Below are positions 9,118 to 17,277 of a DNA stretch of 64,000 nt, in pieces; the stretch's first letter is position 1, and the number at the start of each line of letters is the position of its first letter. Position numbers and translations under genes: made by a program. Source of the stretch: Prado023 sp963774745 (GTDB taxonomy: Bacteria; Actinomycetota; Actinomycetes; S36-B12; CAIYMF01). Under the pieces are notes generated by a model that saw only the letters and a program-made list of their open reading frames with translations, did no database searches and had not been told where the DNA came from. The stretch is taken from NCBI GenBank assembly GCA_963774745.1, contig CAVZGE010000006.1, positions 310,001 to 374,000 on the forward strand, written 5' to 3'.

Positions 9118-9123
9118 TAGCGT
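9118..9123 (+). promoter_or_regulatory. -10 hexamer TAGCGT abutting the VOC gene
   Basis: The TANNNT hexamer ends 6 nt before the ATG at 9130, placing the transcript start at or next to the start codon. Confidence 0.5.
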
Positions 9124-9129
9124 GGCCCC

Positions 9130-9528
9130 ATGACTCAGGGGCTACGAACCTTCCTGACATTCCAAGGCGGTGTCGCCAAGGCAGCGCTCGATCTCTACCG
9201 CGAGGCCTTCGCGGACTTCGAGCTCACCGCGATCGCGCTCTATAGCGCCGGCGAACCCGGACCGGAGGGCACGATCAAGGTCGCGACGTTCCGGCTCGCA
9301 GGCAGCGACTTCAGTTGCGCCGACAGCCCCATCCGACATGACTGGGGTTTCACCCCCGCGGTGTCGCTGTGGGTCGACTGCGACAACAGCGATGAGCTGC
9401 AACGACTGTTCGAGCGGCTCAGCGACGGAGGTTTCGTGTTCATGCCTCTGGACAACTACGGGTTCAGCACGCGGTTCGGCTGGGTGGGCGATCGCTTCGG
9501 GGTGACCTGGCAGCTCAACCTGCAGTGA
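9130..9528 (+). CDS. VOC-superfamily (PhnB/glyoxalase-like) protein
   Basis: A 132-residue protein of the vicinal-oxygen-chelate fold, PhnB-like or 3-demethylubiquinone-methyltransferase-like subgroup. Features are the opening TFLTFQGGVAKAALDLYREAF, the central VSLWVDCDNSDELQRLFERL, and the closing FGWVGDRFGVTWQLNL. Members bind small molecules or metals, and the function of most is unknown. No Shine-Dalgarno sequence precedes the ATG; instead a TAGCGT hexamer lies 6 nt upstream, suggesting a leaderless message. It stands alone, with repeats to its left and a mobile-element gene to its right. Confidence 0.82.
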   Translation: MTQGLRTFLTFQGGVAKAALDLYREAFADFELTAIALYSAGEPGPEGTIKVATFRLAGSDFSCADSPIRHDWGFTPAVSLWVDCDNSDELQRLFERLSDGGFVFMPLDNYGFSTRFGWVGDRFGVTWQLNLQ

Positions 9529-9900
9529 CGCTGATGCCCTCGTAGCGGAGCAGCTGGTGCCGTACTCGCAGCAGGAATGGTCCCGCCCCGATATCCACAC
9601 ATCTGGCCCGGCCCCTGCGGCTTTACCCCAGGCATGCTCCAACCAGACGCACTTCCTGCCCACTTCGCCGCCAGTGCCGCATCTCCGAGGCGGCGCCGAT
9701 GGCGGGCGGCTCGCGGGTCAGGGCTCAAGTTGGGCGACGGATCTTCTCGTTACTGACTTGTGGGGGGGAGTGCAGGCGTGACGCCATGCGGCGGCGGCGC
9801 GTACGTGGTTGTCCACAGCCTTCCCTGATGTGATTTGGGGCAGCGCGGTGCGGGCCAGAATGCTCAGCAGAGGGTGGGGTGCCCGGCCGGGGCTGGGTGG
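9529..9900. other. Non-coding gap with one DnaA-box-like nonamer
   Basis: No protein-like frame or RNA gene is apparent. The only notable word is TTGTCCACA at 9809-9817, identical to the actinobacterial DnaA box. A single box does not make an origin. Confidence 0.4.
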
Positions 9901-11174
9901 ATGGTCGGGGGAGGGGGCGTGGTGTCGTCTCGCAGGTTGAGTCCGCGGCAGGTGCAGGTGCTGGGGCGCTTGGTGGCGGGGGAGTCGGTCAGCAGGGCGG
10001 ACTCGAACCTGCGGGTGACGGTGTACGCGCTGCGCAACCGCGGGCTGGTGGTCACCCCGCGCCAGCCCGGCGGTTGGGTCGTCGAGTTGACGGAGGTCGG
10101 GCGGGAGGCGGCTGCGACCGGGCGGGTTTCCGAGCGACTACCCCGGCCACGGGGCCGCGCCCGCGCGACGTCTCAACCGGGTGTGACCGAGCCCGAGCGG
10201 ATCAAGCCCGGTGTGGTTTCGTCCGTACTGTCCGACGAGGACGAGGCCCCACCTGCGCGCGGCGCAACCCGAACCCAGTCACGGAAGCGGGACTCGGTTC
10301 GATCCACGGTGGTGCAGGCCACCCGCGCGGCGCTGCGCGCGGGGCGCCCGGACGAGCGGGGCATGCTCCACACGACGGCGGATGGGGTCGTCCCGGTGGC
10401 GGTGTCCCGAGCTCAGGTCCCACGCGCGATCGCCCTCGTCGACGTGATCCTGCGGACCGCGGAACGACGCGGGATGACGGTGGCCGTGGTTCCCGAGCCG
10501 GGACAGCAGTGGGGGGTGCGGCGCACGGTGGTGCGGATCGTTTGCCAGGAGCTGGGCTTCGGGTTCGCTGTCAGCGAGGCGGCGACGCGCGCCGCCAACC
10601 CGCAGGCGGGCACGGCGTGGTCGCAGCGGCGCTGGCTGTACACGGCGACCGGGTGGCTGCAGGTCAAGCTCGGCCACGACCACACCCGTGGCGTGGCTAA
10701 GGCGCGGGGCACGTTCGCTGACGGTGCCAGTTGTACGGTTGAGCAGGAGGTCGACGAGTTGCTCGACGAGATCGAGCGGCGGGCCCGCGCCGAGCACGCC
10801 CGCCTCCTCGAAGAGCATCGCCTCGATGAGCTGTACCGCCAGCAGCGCGGAGCTGCGGTCGTCAGGGCCCGCGACCGATACTGGGATGACCTGCGCGCGG
10901 CAGCAGCCTTGGAGCAGGTGGCGGCGTGGGAGACCGCGCAACGTTTGCGGGCCTTCGCCGACGCGATGCGCACCCGGGGCGCCTCGGGCGAGCATGACTG
11001 GCTGGGTTGGATCGCCGGGCACGCCGATCGCCTCGACCCACCTGACCGGGTCCCTCGTGGGCCATCCTGCCGGAGAGCCCGACCGAGTGGTCAGACCTGG
11101 CTCCGTACCTCACGCGCTGGCCGACGGCCAGGCCACCCTGGTGGAGCCCGCCCGCGGAGTCAGCCACGTCCTGA
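9901..11174 (+). CDS. Uncharacterised integrative-element protein with N-terminal helix-turn-helix-like region, frameshifted near its end
   Basis: I do not recognise a named family. Residues about 10-60 (LSPRQVQVLGRLVAGE...LTEVGREA) resemble a winged helix. A charged linker follows, then a mixed alpha/beta domain (about 150-260), then a long Glu/Arg/Ala-rich coiled coil (VEQEVDELLDEIERRARAEHARLLEEH onward). After 11061 the frame becomes Arg/Pro-rich and runs antisense through the integrase, whereas the next frame continues naturally (AILPESPTEWSDLAPYLTRW...) to a TGA at 11172-11174. One extra G in the GGG at 11059-11061 would join them. The start is uncertain: ATG 9901, or GTG 9919/9922 behind GGGGGAGGGGG. 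Its position beside a tyrosine integrase suggests an element-borne gene. Confidence 0.6.
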
Positions 11175-11217
11175 CCCCGAAGCGGTGTTGCGAGTGTTGC
11201 GGTGTTTGGGGGCTCGG

Positions 11218-12355
11218 TCAGTCTTCGTCCGCCGGCGTCTTGGGGGTGATCTGAGTCTTCTGGGCTTTCGCCGCTGCGGCTTCGAGAGCTTCGGCGATGG
11301 CGTGGTCGCGGTCTTGGGCGGTGTGTTGGTAGATGAGGGCGGCGCGGGGGGAGGCGTGGCCGAGGCGGGCCATGGTGTCCTTCAACGTGGCTCCGGTTTG
11401 GACGGCGGCGGTGGCGGCGGCGTGGCGTAGGTCGTGGAAGTGGATGTCGTCGAGCCCGATCTCGTGGGTGGCGCGGTGGAAGGTGGCGGTCCAGTTCGAC
11501 CGGGCCAGCGGCCGGCCGGAGGCGGTGGCGAACACGAGGGCGTCGGGTCCGCCGCGGACGTAGTGCTCGAGGTGGTCTTCGAGGAGGGGGTGTAGGAAGC
11601 GGGGGAGGGTGACGGTGCGCATCCCGGCGTCGGTCTTGGGGGTGCCGACCAGCCACTTGCCCTTCACCCGGCTCATGGTCTTGCGCACGGTCACGGCGGG
11701 CAGGTTCGGATCATCCAGGTGGAGGTCGGCTTGGGTGAGGGCGGTGAGCTCGCCGAACCGCAGGCCGCCGTAGGCGGCGACCAGGACCATGACCCGATAG
11801 CGGTCGGGAACCAGGTCAGCCAGGGCGTGCACCTGCGCGAGGGTGGGGATGGGTCGCTCGGAGGTGCGGGGGTTGGCCGCGCCCCGGATCTGGCACGGGT
11901 TGGCCGGGATCTCGCCGTCCTGGACGGCTTGGTTGCAGATGGTGCGCAGCAGTCGGTAGGCCTGCGCCTGCGCCGTGGGCCCGGTGGTGGTCGACAGCTC
12001 GGCGGTGCCATTCGCGCACCCGGGCGGGGGTCAGCGCCTTGAGTTGGGTGTCGCCGAGGGTGGGCAAGATGTGCAGGGTGAGCAGCCGCTGGTACAGGTC
12101 AGCAGTACGGGGTTTCAACGCGGTGCGTTGGGCCAGCCAGGGCACGGCGTAGGCGCGCAGGGTGGTCACGCCGACGGTGGGGCCTTTCCAGGTCTCGCGT
12201 TCGATGTCGGTGCGCTGGGCGGCCAGCCACTTGTCGGCGTGCTCCTCCTTTGTGAACGTGGTGGGGGCGTTGACCCGGGTGCCGTCGGGGCTGATGTAGG
12301 AGGCCTGGAACCGGCCACTGGGCAGCTTGCGGACCCACCCGAACTTGCGTGCCAT
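11218..12355 (-). pseudogene. Tyrosine-family site-specific integrase, one-base frameshift
   Basis: Phage-type integrases recombine attP with a chromosomal attB, commonly a tRNA 3' end. The N-terminal arm-binding region (MARKFGWVRKLPSGRFQASY) and SAM-like core-binding domain start at 12355. The catalytic domain runs to 11218 and retains all expected residues: Arg in YGGLRFGEL, HDLRH, LGHASP, and the Tyr nucleophile in IYQHT. The frame breaks at 12004-12005: after VREWH the protein resumes as AELSTTTGPTAQAQAYRLLR only in the next frame, as if one base (G on the + strand) were inserted. Apart from this the gene is complete, about 378 residues. It points away from tRNA-Gly at 12601-12674, whose 3' end faces it, consistent with integration there. 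Confidence 0.85.
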
Positions 12356-12391
12356 CCCCTGGTCCTCCCCGTCACATGCGCTGTCGGCTCA

Positions 12392-12517
12392 CAGCACGTT
12401 CGCAGCACGACCCTCAACCAACAATTGAGACTTCCGGCCCTCAGAGAGCACGGGAACCCCCCGGGGCACCCGTGGCGTGCTGCGAGAGTGCTGTCACAGC
12501 ATGCCACTCGCAGCACG
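12392..12517. repeat. CAGCACG repeat cluster and inverted repeat, putative integrase arm sites
   Basis: CAGCACG occurs at 12392-12398, 12403-12409 and 12511-12517, and inverted at 12476-12482. The last two form the ends of a perfect 10-bp inverted repeat, GTGCTGCGAG (12477-12486) and its complement (12507-12516), with a further nested TGCTG/CAGCA dyad inside. The cluster lies wholly between the integrase start and the tRNA-Gly 3' end, where attachment-site arm sequences or integrase control sites are expected. Confidence 0.55.
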
Positions 12518-12558
12518 AAACGGTCACTATCGGACACTATCTGTGCATACATGAGAAC

Positions 12559-12596
12559 GCCCCCAACCTGCGTCGAAGCAGGTCAGGGGCTGTTTT
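12559..12596. terminator. Stem-loop downstream of tRNA-Gly
   Basis: A 13-nt stem (11 of 13 paired; 12559-12571 with 12578-12590) has a 6-nt loop. On the + strand it is followed by TGTTTT, and on the minus strand by a weaker T-rich stretch. It lies 11 nt beyond the tRNA 3' end and could terminate the tRNA transcript or insulate it from the element. Confidence 0.6.
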
Positions 12597-12600
12597 CGTG

Positions 12601-12674
12601 TGGAGCGGGTGACCGGGATCGAACCGGCATGGCCAGCTTGGAAGGCTGGGGCTCTACCATTGAGCTACACCCGC
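12601..12674 (-). tRNA. tRNA-Gly(TCC)
   Basis: A full cloverleaf on the minus strand: acceptor GCGGGTG/CACCCGC, anticodon stem CCAGC/GCTGG around loop CTTCCAA giving anticodon TCC, T-arm with GGTTCGATCC, discriminator T, and an encoded CCA at 12603-12601. Its 3' end faces the integrase gene, making it the probable attachment target; the gene itself is intact. Confidence 0.95.
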
Positions 12675-12752
12675 GTTGCCCTCGGTGATCCCGGCACGTG
12701 TGCAGCCGGACTCTCTCCGGGGACGAGGAACAGGGTACCCCCTGATGTGGAC

Positions 12753-12758
12753 TAGACT
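12753..12758 (+). promoter_or_regulatory. -10 hexamer for tRNA-Pro
   Basis: TAGACT ends 13 nt before the mature 5' end of tRNA-Pro. No convincing -35 hexamer is visible. Confidence 0.45.
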
Positions 12759-12771
12759 GCAGCGGCAGTCA

Positions 12772-12844
12772 CGGGGCGTAGCGTAGTGGCTAGCGCGCCT
12801 GCTTTGGGGGCAGGAGATCGGGAGTTCGAGTCTCCCCGCCCCGA
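12772..12844 (+). tRNA. tRNA-Pro(TGG)
   Basis: A complete 73-nt cloverleaf: acceptor CGGGGCG/CGCCCCG, anticodon stem CCTGC/GCAGG with loop TTTGGGG giving TGG, and T-stem GGGAG/CTCCC with loop TTCGAGT. CCA is not encoded. It lies 42 nt upstream of trigger factor. Confidence 0.95.
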
Positions 12845-12886
12845 CCGATCTGTTCCATCCCTGCAACCTGCTAGGAGTGCGCCGCT

Positions 12887-14198
12887 GTGAAGAGCGACGT
12901 CGAGACCCTCTCGCCCACCCGCGTCAAGCTGACCGTCGACCTGCCCTTCGAGGAGCTGGCCCCGCAGCTGGACGCCGCCTACAAGCGCATCGCCGCCCAG
13001 GTGACCGTCCCCGGATTCCGCAAGGGCAAGGTCCCCTCGCGGGTGATCGACCAGCGGTTCGGTCGCGCACTCGTCCTCGAGGAGGCGGTGAACGAGGCCG
13101 TCCCGGCAGCGTTCGAGAAGGCGGTCGCGGAGAACAACCTCAAGCCGCTGGGCACCCCGGACTTCGACGTCCAGGAGCTCAACGACGGCGAGAACCTGGC
13201 GTTCACCGTCGAGGTGGATGTGCGCCCCGAGTTCGACCTGCCCGACCTGGACGCGTTCACCGTCGAGGTCGACGGCGCCGAGCCGACCGACGAGGAGGTC
13301 GCCGAGCAGGTCGACTCCCTGCGCGCCCGCTTCGCCACACTGACCGACGTCGAGCGGCCGGCCCAGGACGGCGACGTGCTGCTCGTCGACCTGTCCGGCG
13401 CCTGCGAGGGCGAGGAGGTCGAGGACCTCATGGCCTCGGCGCTGAGCTTCGAGGTCGGCGGCAAGGAGGAGCCCCTGCCCGGTTTCGACGATGCCGTGCG
13501 TGGTGCCGTGGCCGACGACGTCCGCTCGTTCTCGTTCCCGGCCGAGGCCGGCCAGTACGAGGGCAAGGACATCGACGTCACGGTGACCGTCACGACCGTC
13601 CGCGAGCGCGAGCTGCCCGCGGCTGACGACGACTTCGCCCTGATGGCCAGCGAGTTCGACACCATGGCCGAGCTCACCGATGACGTCCGCTCCCGGCTGG
13701 TCCGGATGAAGCGGGTCGAGCAGGGCGTCCAGGCGCGCACGAAGCTGCACGAGCAGCTCGTCGACTCCGTGGACTTCCCGCTGCCCGAGTCGCTGATCGC
13801 CCGTGAGCTCGAGGAGCACTTCCACGACGGTCACGGCGACGACGACCACAAGGCCGAGTTCGAGTCCGAGGCCCGTGGCCGGATCAAGAGCGCGATCCTG
13901 CTCGACCGGATCGCCGAGGAGAACGAGCTGCACGGTTGCCCAGGAGGAGCTGTCCGCCTGGCTCATGCAGCAGGCGCCGCGCTACGGCATGACCCCCGAC
14001 CAGTTCGCCAACGAGCTCGTGGCCGCGGGTCAGGTCCAGATGGCCGTGACCGAGGTGCGTCGCGCCAAGGCGCTCGCGTTCGTGATGGAGAAGGCGAAGA
14101 TCGTCGACCCGTCCGGTGCCGAGGTGGACCTCGATGCGCTGAACGCCGACCTCGCCGCGGCCATGGCGGCCGGCGGCCTCGCGGGCCTGGGCGGCTGA
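12887..14198 (+). CDS. tig: Trigger factor, ribosome-associated chaperone/peptidyl-prolyl isomerase (one-base frameshift)
   Basis: Binds the ribosomal exit tunnel and shields nascent chains. The N-terminal domain has the ribosome-binding signature PGFRKGKVP at about residues 43-51. The FKBP-like isomerase domain spans about 145-245, and the rest is the C-terminal chaperone domain. At 13931 the frame leaves the family sequence (AEENELHGCPGG...), while the next frame continues LTVAQEELSAWLMQQAPRYGMTPDQF to the stop at 14196-14198. Removing C13931 restores a protein of about 436 residues, normal for the family. The start is GTG 12887 with AGGAG 11 nt upstream. Trigger factor immediately before clpP/clpX is the classic bacterial arrangement. 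Confidence 0.93.
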
Positions 14199-14235
14199 TC
14201 GCCGCACGTCGCAGCAGAACACACGGGCCTCCGCC

Positions 14236-14250
14236 CCGGTCCCGGACCGG
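14236..14250. terminator. Palindrome between tig and clpP1
   Basis: CCGGTCC and GGACCGG are separated by one base within a G+C-rich spacer, 38 nt past the tig stop. There is no T-run, so this is a weak terminator candidate. Confidence 0.3.
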
Positions 14251-14410
14251 TCGCGGGGGTTCGTGCGTTCCGGGGCCGGTGCCCACGCCCTGAGCGAACA
14301 ACCGCGGCGCCGGGGAAGCCCGTGTCGGACCCCCGGGTTAGGGTCACTGCAGACGCGATCACCGGGCCGCTGGCCAGCATCAGGATCGCCCCAACCAGCG
14401 GAGGTCACCC

Positions 14411-15046
14411 GTGAACGGACTGCCGTACCCCACCCTGTCGCAGCCCGAGCTGCGCTCCCCGGCTCCCACCGGTCCCGGCTTCGACGACTCCGTCTACCAG
14501 CGCCTGCTGCGCGAGCGGATCATCTTCCTCGGCTCGGTCGTCGAGGACCAGGTCGCCAACGCCATCTGCGCCCAGATGCTGCTGCTGGCCGCCGAGGACC
14601 CGGACAAGGACATCTACCTGTACATCAACTCGCCGGGTGGCTCGGTCTCCGCGGGCATGGCCATCTACGACACGATGCAGTTCGTCAAGAACGACGTCGC
14701 GACCGTCGCGATGGGGTTGGCTGCGTCGATGGGCCAGTTCCTGCTGTGCGCCGGCGCCGAGGGCAAGCGCTACGCGACCCCGCACGCGCGGATCATGATG
14801 CACCAGCCCTCCGGCGGCATCGGCGGGACAGCCTCGGACATCAAGATCCAGGCCGAGCAGATGCTCTACACGAAGAAGAAGATGGCCGAGCTGATCGCCC
14901 AGCACACCGGCCAATCGCTGGAGACGATCAGCGCCGACTCCGACCGCGACCGCTGGTTCACCGCGGACGAGGCCAAGGAGTACGGCTTCGTCGACCACGT
15001 GGTGCGCAGCGCGCGCGATGTGTCCGGTGAGGGCGGCACCGCATGA
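14411..15046 (+). CDS. clpP1: ATP-dependent Clp protease proteolytic subunit 1
   Basis: One of two paralogous serine-protease subunits that form a mixed two-ring barrel in actinobacteria. The protein is 211 residues. The oxyanion/substrate strand YLYINSPGGSVSAG lies at about 69-82, the catalytic Ser106 in MGLAASMGQ, and His131 in MMHQPSGG; an Asp is expected near residue 180. The start is GTG 14411, with GGAGG 7-11 nt upstream. The stop codon overlaps the region just before clpP2, so the two are one transcription unit feeding ClpX or ClpC. Clp genes in this group are usually activated by ClgR; I did not find an unambiguous ClgR box. Confidence 0.96.
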   Translation: MNGLPYPTLSQPELRSPAPTGPGFDDSVYQRLLRERIIFLGSVVEDQVANAICAQMLLLAAEDPDKDIYLYINSPGGSVSAGMAIYDTMQFVKNDVATVAMGLAASMGQFLLCAGAEGKRYATPHARIMMHQPSGGIGGTASDIKIQAEQMLYTKKKMAELIAQHTGQSLETISADSDRDRWFTADEAKEYGFVDHVVRSARDVSGEGGTA

Positions 15047-15093
15047 TCCGGCTGCCGCTGCCCGCCACCGATCCCCGAGCCCAGGAGCACCTC

Positions 15094-15717
15094 GTGACCC
15101 GAATCCAGCAACCCGCGGCCCGCTACATCCTGCCGGAGTTCCGCGAGCGCACGGCCAACGGCGAGCGCCTGCACAACCCGTACACCAAGCTCTTCGAGGA
15201 GCGGATCATCTTCCTCGGGGTCCAGATCGATGACGCCTCGGCCGACGACGTCATGGCCCAGCTGCTGACTCTCGAGTCGATCGACCCGGATCGTGACATC
15301 TCGATCTACATCAACTCACCCGGTGGCTCCTACACGGCCATGACGGCGATCTACGACACGATGCAGTTCGTCAAGCCCCAGGTCCAGACGGTGTGCCTGG
15401 GCCAGGCGGCCTCGGCCGCGGCTGTGCTGCTGGCTGCCGGCGCTCCCGGCAAGCGCTTCGCGCTGCCGCACGCTCGCGTCCTGATCCACCAGCCGTACAC
15501 CGAGGGCGGTGGCCAGGGCTCGGACATCGAGATCCAGGCCAACGAGATCCTGCGGATGCGGGTGGAGATGGAGGGCATCCTCGCCAAGCACACGGGCCGC
15601 ACGCCCGAGCAGGTCGCCAAGGACATCGAGCGAGACAAGATCCTGACGGCATCGGATGCTGTGGAGTACGGGGTCATCGACCAGGTCATCGCCTCGCGCA
15701 AGACGGCGACGATCTGA
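15094..15717 (+). CDS. clpP2: ATP-dependent Clp protease proteolytic subunit 2
   Basis: Partner subunit to ClpP1. Catalytic residues are visible in GQAASAAAVLLAAG (Ser) and VLIHQPYTEGGGQG (His). The fold region YINSPGGSYTAMTAIYDTMQF is near-identical in spacing to clpP1. I choose GTG 15094, which has AGGAG 7 nt upstream and gives the N-terminus ARYILPEFRERT typical of actinobacterial ClpP2 (207 residues). An upstream ATG at 15043 overlaps the clpP1 stop and would add 17 residues. It is co-transcribed with clpP1, and clpX follows 114 nt later. Confidence 0.95.
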   Translation: MTRIQQPAARYILPEFRERTANGERLHNPYTKLFEERIIFLGVQIDDASADDVMAQLLTLESIDPDRDISIYINSPGGSYTAMTAIYDTMQFVKPQVQTVCLGQAASAAAVLLAAGAPGKRFALPHARVLIHQPYTEGGGQGSDIEIQANEILRMRVEMEGILAKHTGRTPEQVAKDIERDKILTASDAVEYGVIDQVIASRKTATI

Positions 15718-15831
15718 GCGTCGGTGGGTACGCGCTGGGCGTAACCCGAACGGCGGGTTTATCCGGAGTGGGGTGTGTGCAGCCCCGCTCCCGGGAGGTA
15801 CCTTCGGAGTCAGTCGAGGAGAGGAACGAAC

Positions 15832-17136
15832 GTGGCCCGCATCGGTGACGGCGGCGACCTGCTCAAGTGCTCCTTCTGCGGGAAGAGCCAGAAGCAGGTC
15901 AAGAAGCTGATCGCAGGCCCCGGGGTCTACATCTGCGACGAGTGCATCGACCTCTGCAACGAGATCATCGAGGAGGAGCTGCACGAGTCCTCCGACGTGC
16001 AGTTCGACGAGCTGCCCAAGCCCCGCGAGATCTGCCAGTTCCTCGACCAGTACGTGATCGGGCAGGACACCGCGAAGAAGAGCCTCTCGGTCGCGGTCTA
16101 CAACCATTACAAGCGCGTCCAGGCCAGTGGCGGCACCGACCGCCAGCGCGACGAGCAGGTGGAGCTGGCGAAGTCCAACATCCTGCTGCTCGGTCCGACG
16201 GGGTCGGGCAAGACCCTCCTCGCCCAGACCCTGGCCCGGATGCTCAACGTCCCGTTCGCCATCGCTGACGCGACCGCCCTGACCGAGGCCGGCTATGTGG
16301 GCGAGGACGTCGAGAACATCCTGCTCAAGCTGATCCAGGCCGCGGACTACGACGTCAAGAAGGCCGAGACCGGCATCGTCTACATCGACGAGATCGACAA
16401 GGTCGCCCGCAAGAGCGAGAACCCCTCGATCACCCGTGACGTGTCCGGCGAGGGTGTCCAGCAGGCGCTGCTCAAGATCCTGGAGGGCACCACCGCCTCG
16501 GTGCCGCCGCAGGGAGGGCGCAAGCACCCGCACCAGGAGTTCATCCAGATCGACACCACGAACGTCCTGTTCATCGTGGGCGGTGCGTTCCCCGGGCTGG
16601 ACAAGATCATCGAGTCCCGGATCGGCCGCAAGTCCATCGGGTTCATGCCCGAGGAGCTCGACCCCCGCCTCGAGGGCCGGAGCGCCACCGCGTCGGAGAT
16701 CTTCGCCAAGGTGATGCCCGAGGACCTGCTGAAGTTCGGCATGATCCCGGAGTTCGTCGGCCGCCTGCCGGTCTTCACCTCGGTGAACAGCCTGGACAAG
16801 GTCGCACTCGTGCAGGTCCTCACCGAGCCGAAGAACGCGCTCGTGCGGCAGTACCAGCGACTCTTCGAGCTCGACGGGGTGCAGCTCGAGTTCAGCGAGG
16901 ACGCCCTGGATGCGATCGCGGAGCAGGCCACCCTGCGGGGGACCGGTGCCCGCGGCCTGCGCGCCATCCTGGAAGAGGTGCTCCTCAACGTCATGTACGA
17001 CGTGCCGTCCCGCAAGGACGTCGGTCGCGTGGTCATCACCGGCGAGGTCGTCAAGGACAACGTCAACCCCACGCTCCTGCCCCGCGAGGCGCCCGCGGCG
17101 CCCGCCCGGCGCAGCCGCCAGGAGAAGACCGCCTGA
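15832..17136 (+). CDS. clpX: ATP-dependent Clp protease ATP-binding subunit ClpX
   Basis: AAA+ unfoldase that recognises substrates and threads them into ClpP1P2. The N-terminal zinc-binding domain has C13, C16, C35 and C38. Walker A is GPTGSGKT (about residue 120), followed by the GYVGED pore loop, Walker B IVYIDEIDK, and the IGR/IGF loop (RIGRKSIGF) that docks on ClpP. The length of 434 residues matches the family. The GTG at 15832 has GAGGAGAGG 8 nt upstream, so it is preferred over an upstream in-frame start at 15775. The final 25 residues are basic and variable. The direct repeat GCCTGAACCGAACG ending the gene (17132 and 17149) is unexplained. Confidence 0.97.
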   Translation: MARIGDGGDLLKCSFCGKSQKQVKKLIAGPGVYICDECIDLCNEIIEEELHESSDVQFDELPKPREICQFLDQYVIGQDTAKKSLSVAVYNHYKRVQASGGTDRQRDEQVELAKSNILLLGPTGSGKTLLAQTLARMLNVPFAIADATALTEAGYVGEDVENILLKLIQAADYDVKKAETGIVYIDEIDKVARKSENPSITRDVSGEGVQQALLKILEGTTASVPPQGGRKHPHQEFIQIDTTNVLFIVGGAFPGLDKIIESRIGRKSIGFMPEELDPRLEGRSATASEIFAKVMPEDLLKFGMIPEFVGRLPVFTSVNSLDKVALVQVLTEPKNALVRQYQRLFELDGVQLEFSEDALDAIAEQATLRGTGARGLRAILEEVLLNVMYDVPSRKDVGRVVITGEVVKDNVNPTLLPREAPAAPARRSRQEKTA

Positions 17137-17247
17137 ACCGAACGGGCCGCCTGAACCGAACGCACCTGGTGTTCCCGGCGGATCCGCGGCGCTCTGGCGC
17201 GGGCGGTGAACGCTGGGTCCGGTGAACCCTGGGTCCCGTGACGGCCG

Positions 17248-17277
17248 CCGGGCGTCGTCCCGCCGATCGGCGCCCGG
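17248..17277. terminator. Bidirectional stem-loop between convergent clpX and the 17278 gene
   Basis: CCGGGCG (17248-17254) pairs with CGCCCGG (17271-17277), directly adjacent to the stop codon of the leftward gene. No U-tract is present, as is common in high-GC actinomycetes. Confidence 0.5.

Noticed and set aside
9809..9817. DnaA box suggesting an origin of replication
   Set aside because: A single TTGTCCACA with no further boxes, A+T-rich region or replication gene nearby. Expected by chance in a high-GC genome.
11175..11430. C-terminal extension of the element protein over the integrase
   Set aside because: Gly/Arg-rich antisense of the integrase catalytic domain, reached only because of the one-base shift near 11060.
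12900..13900. Long Arg-rich frames on both strands within trigger factor as overlapping genes
   Set aside because: Typical third-position G/C shadows; no start signals or domains.
12752..13966. A 404-codon frame antisense to trigger factor
   Set aside because: Leu/Val/Gly-rich shadow of a real gene; it also overlaps tRNA-Pro.
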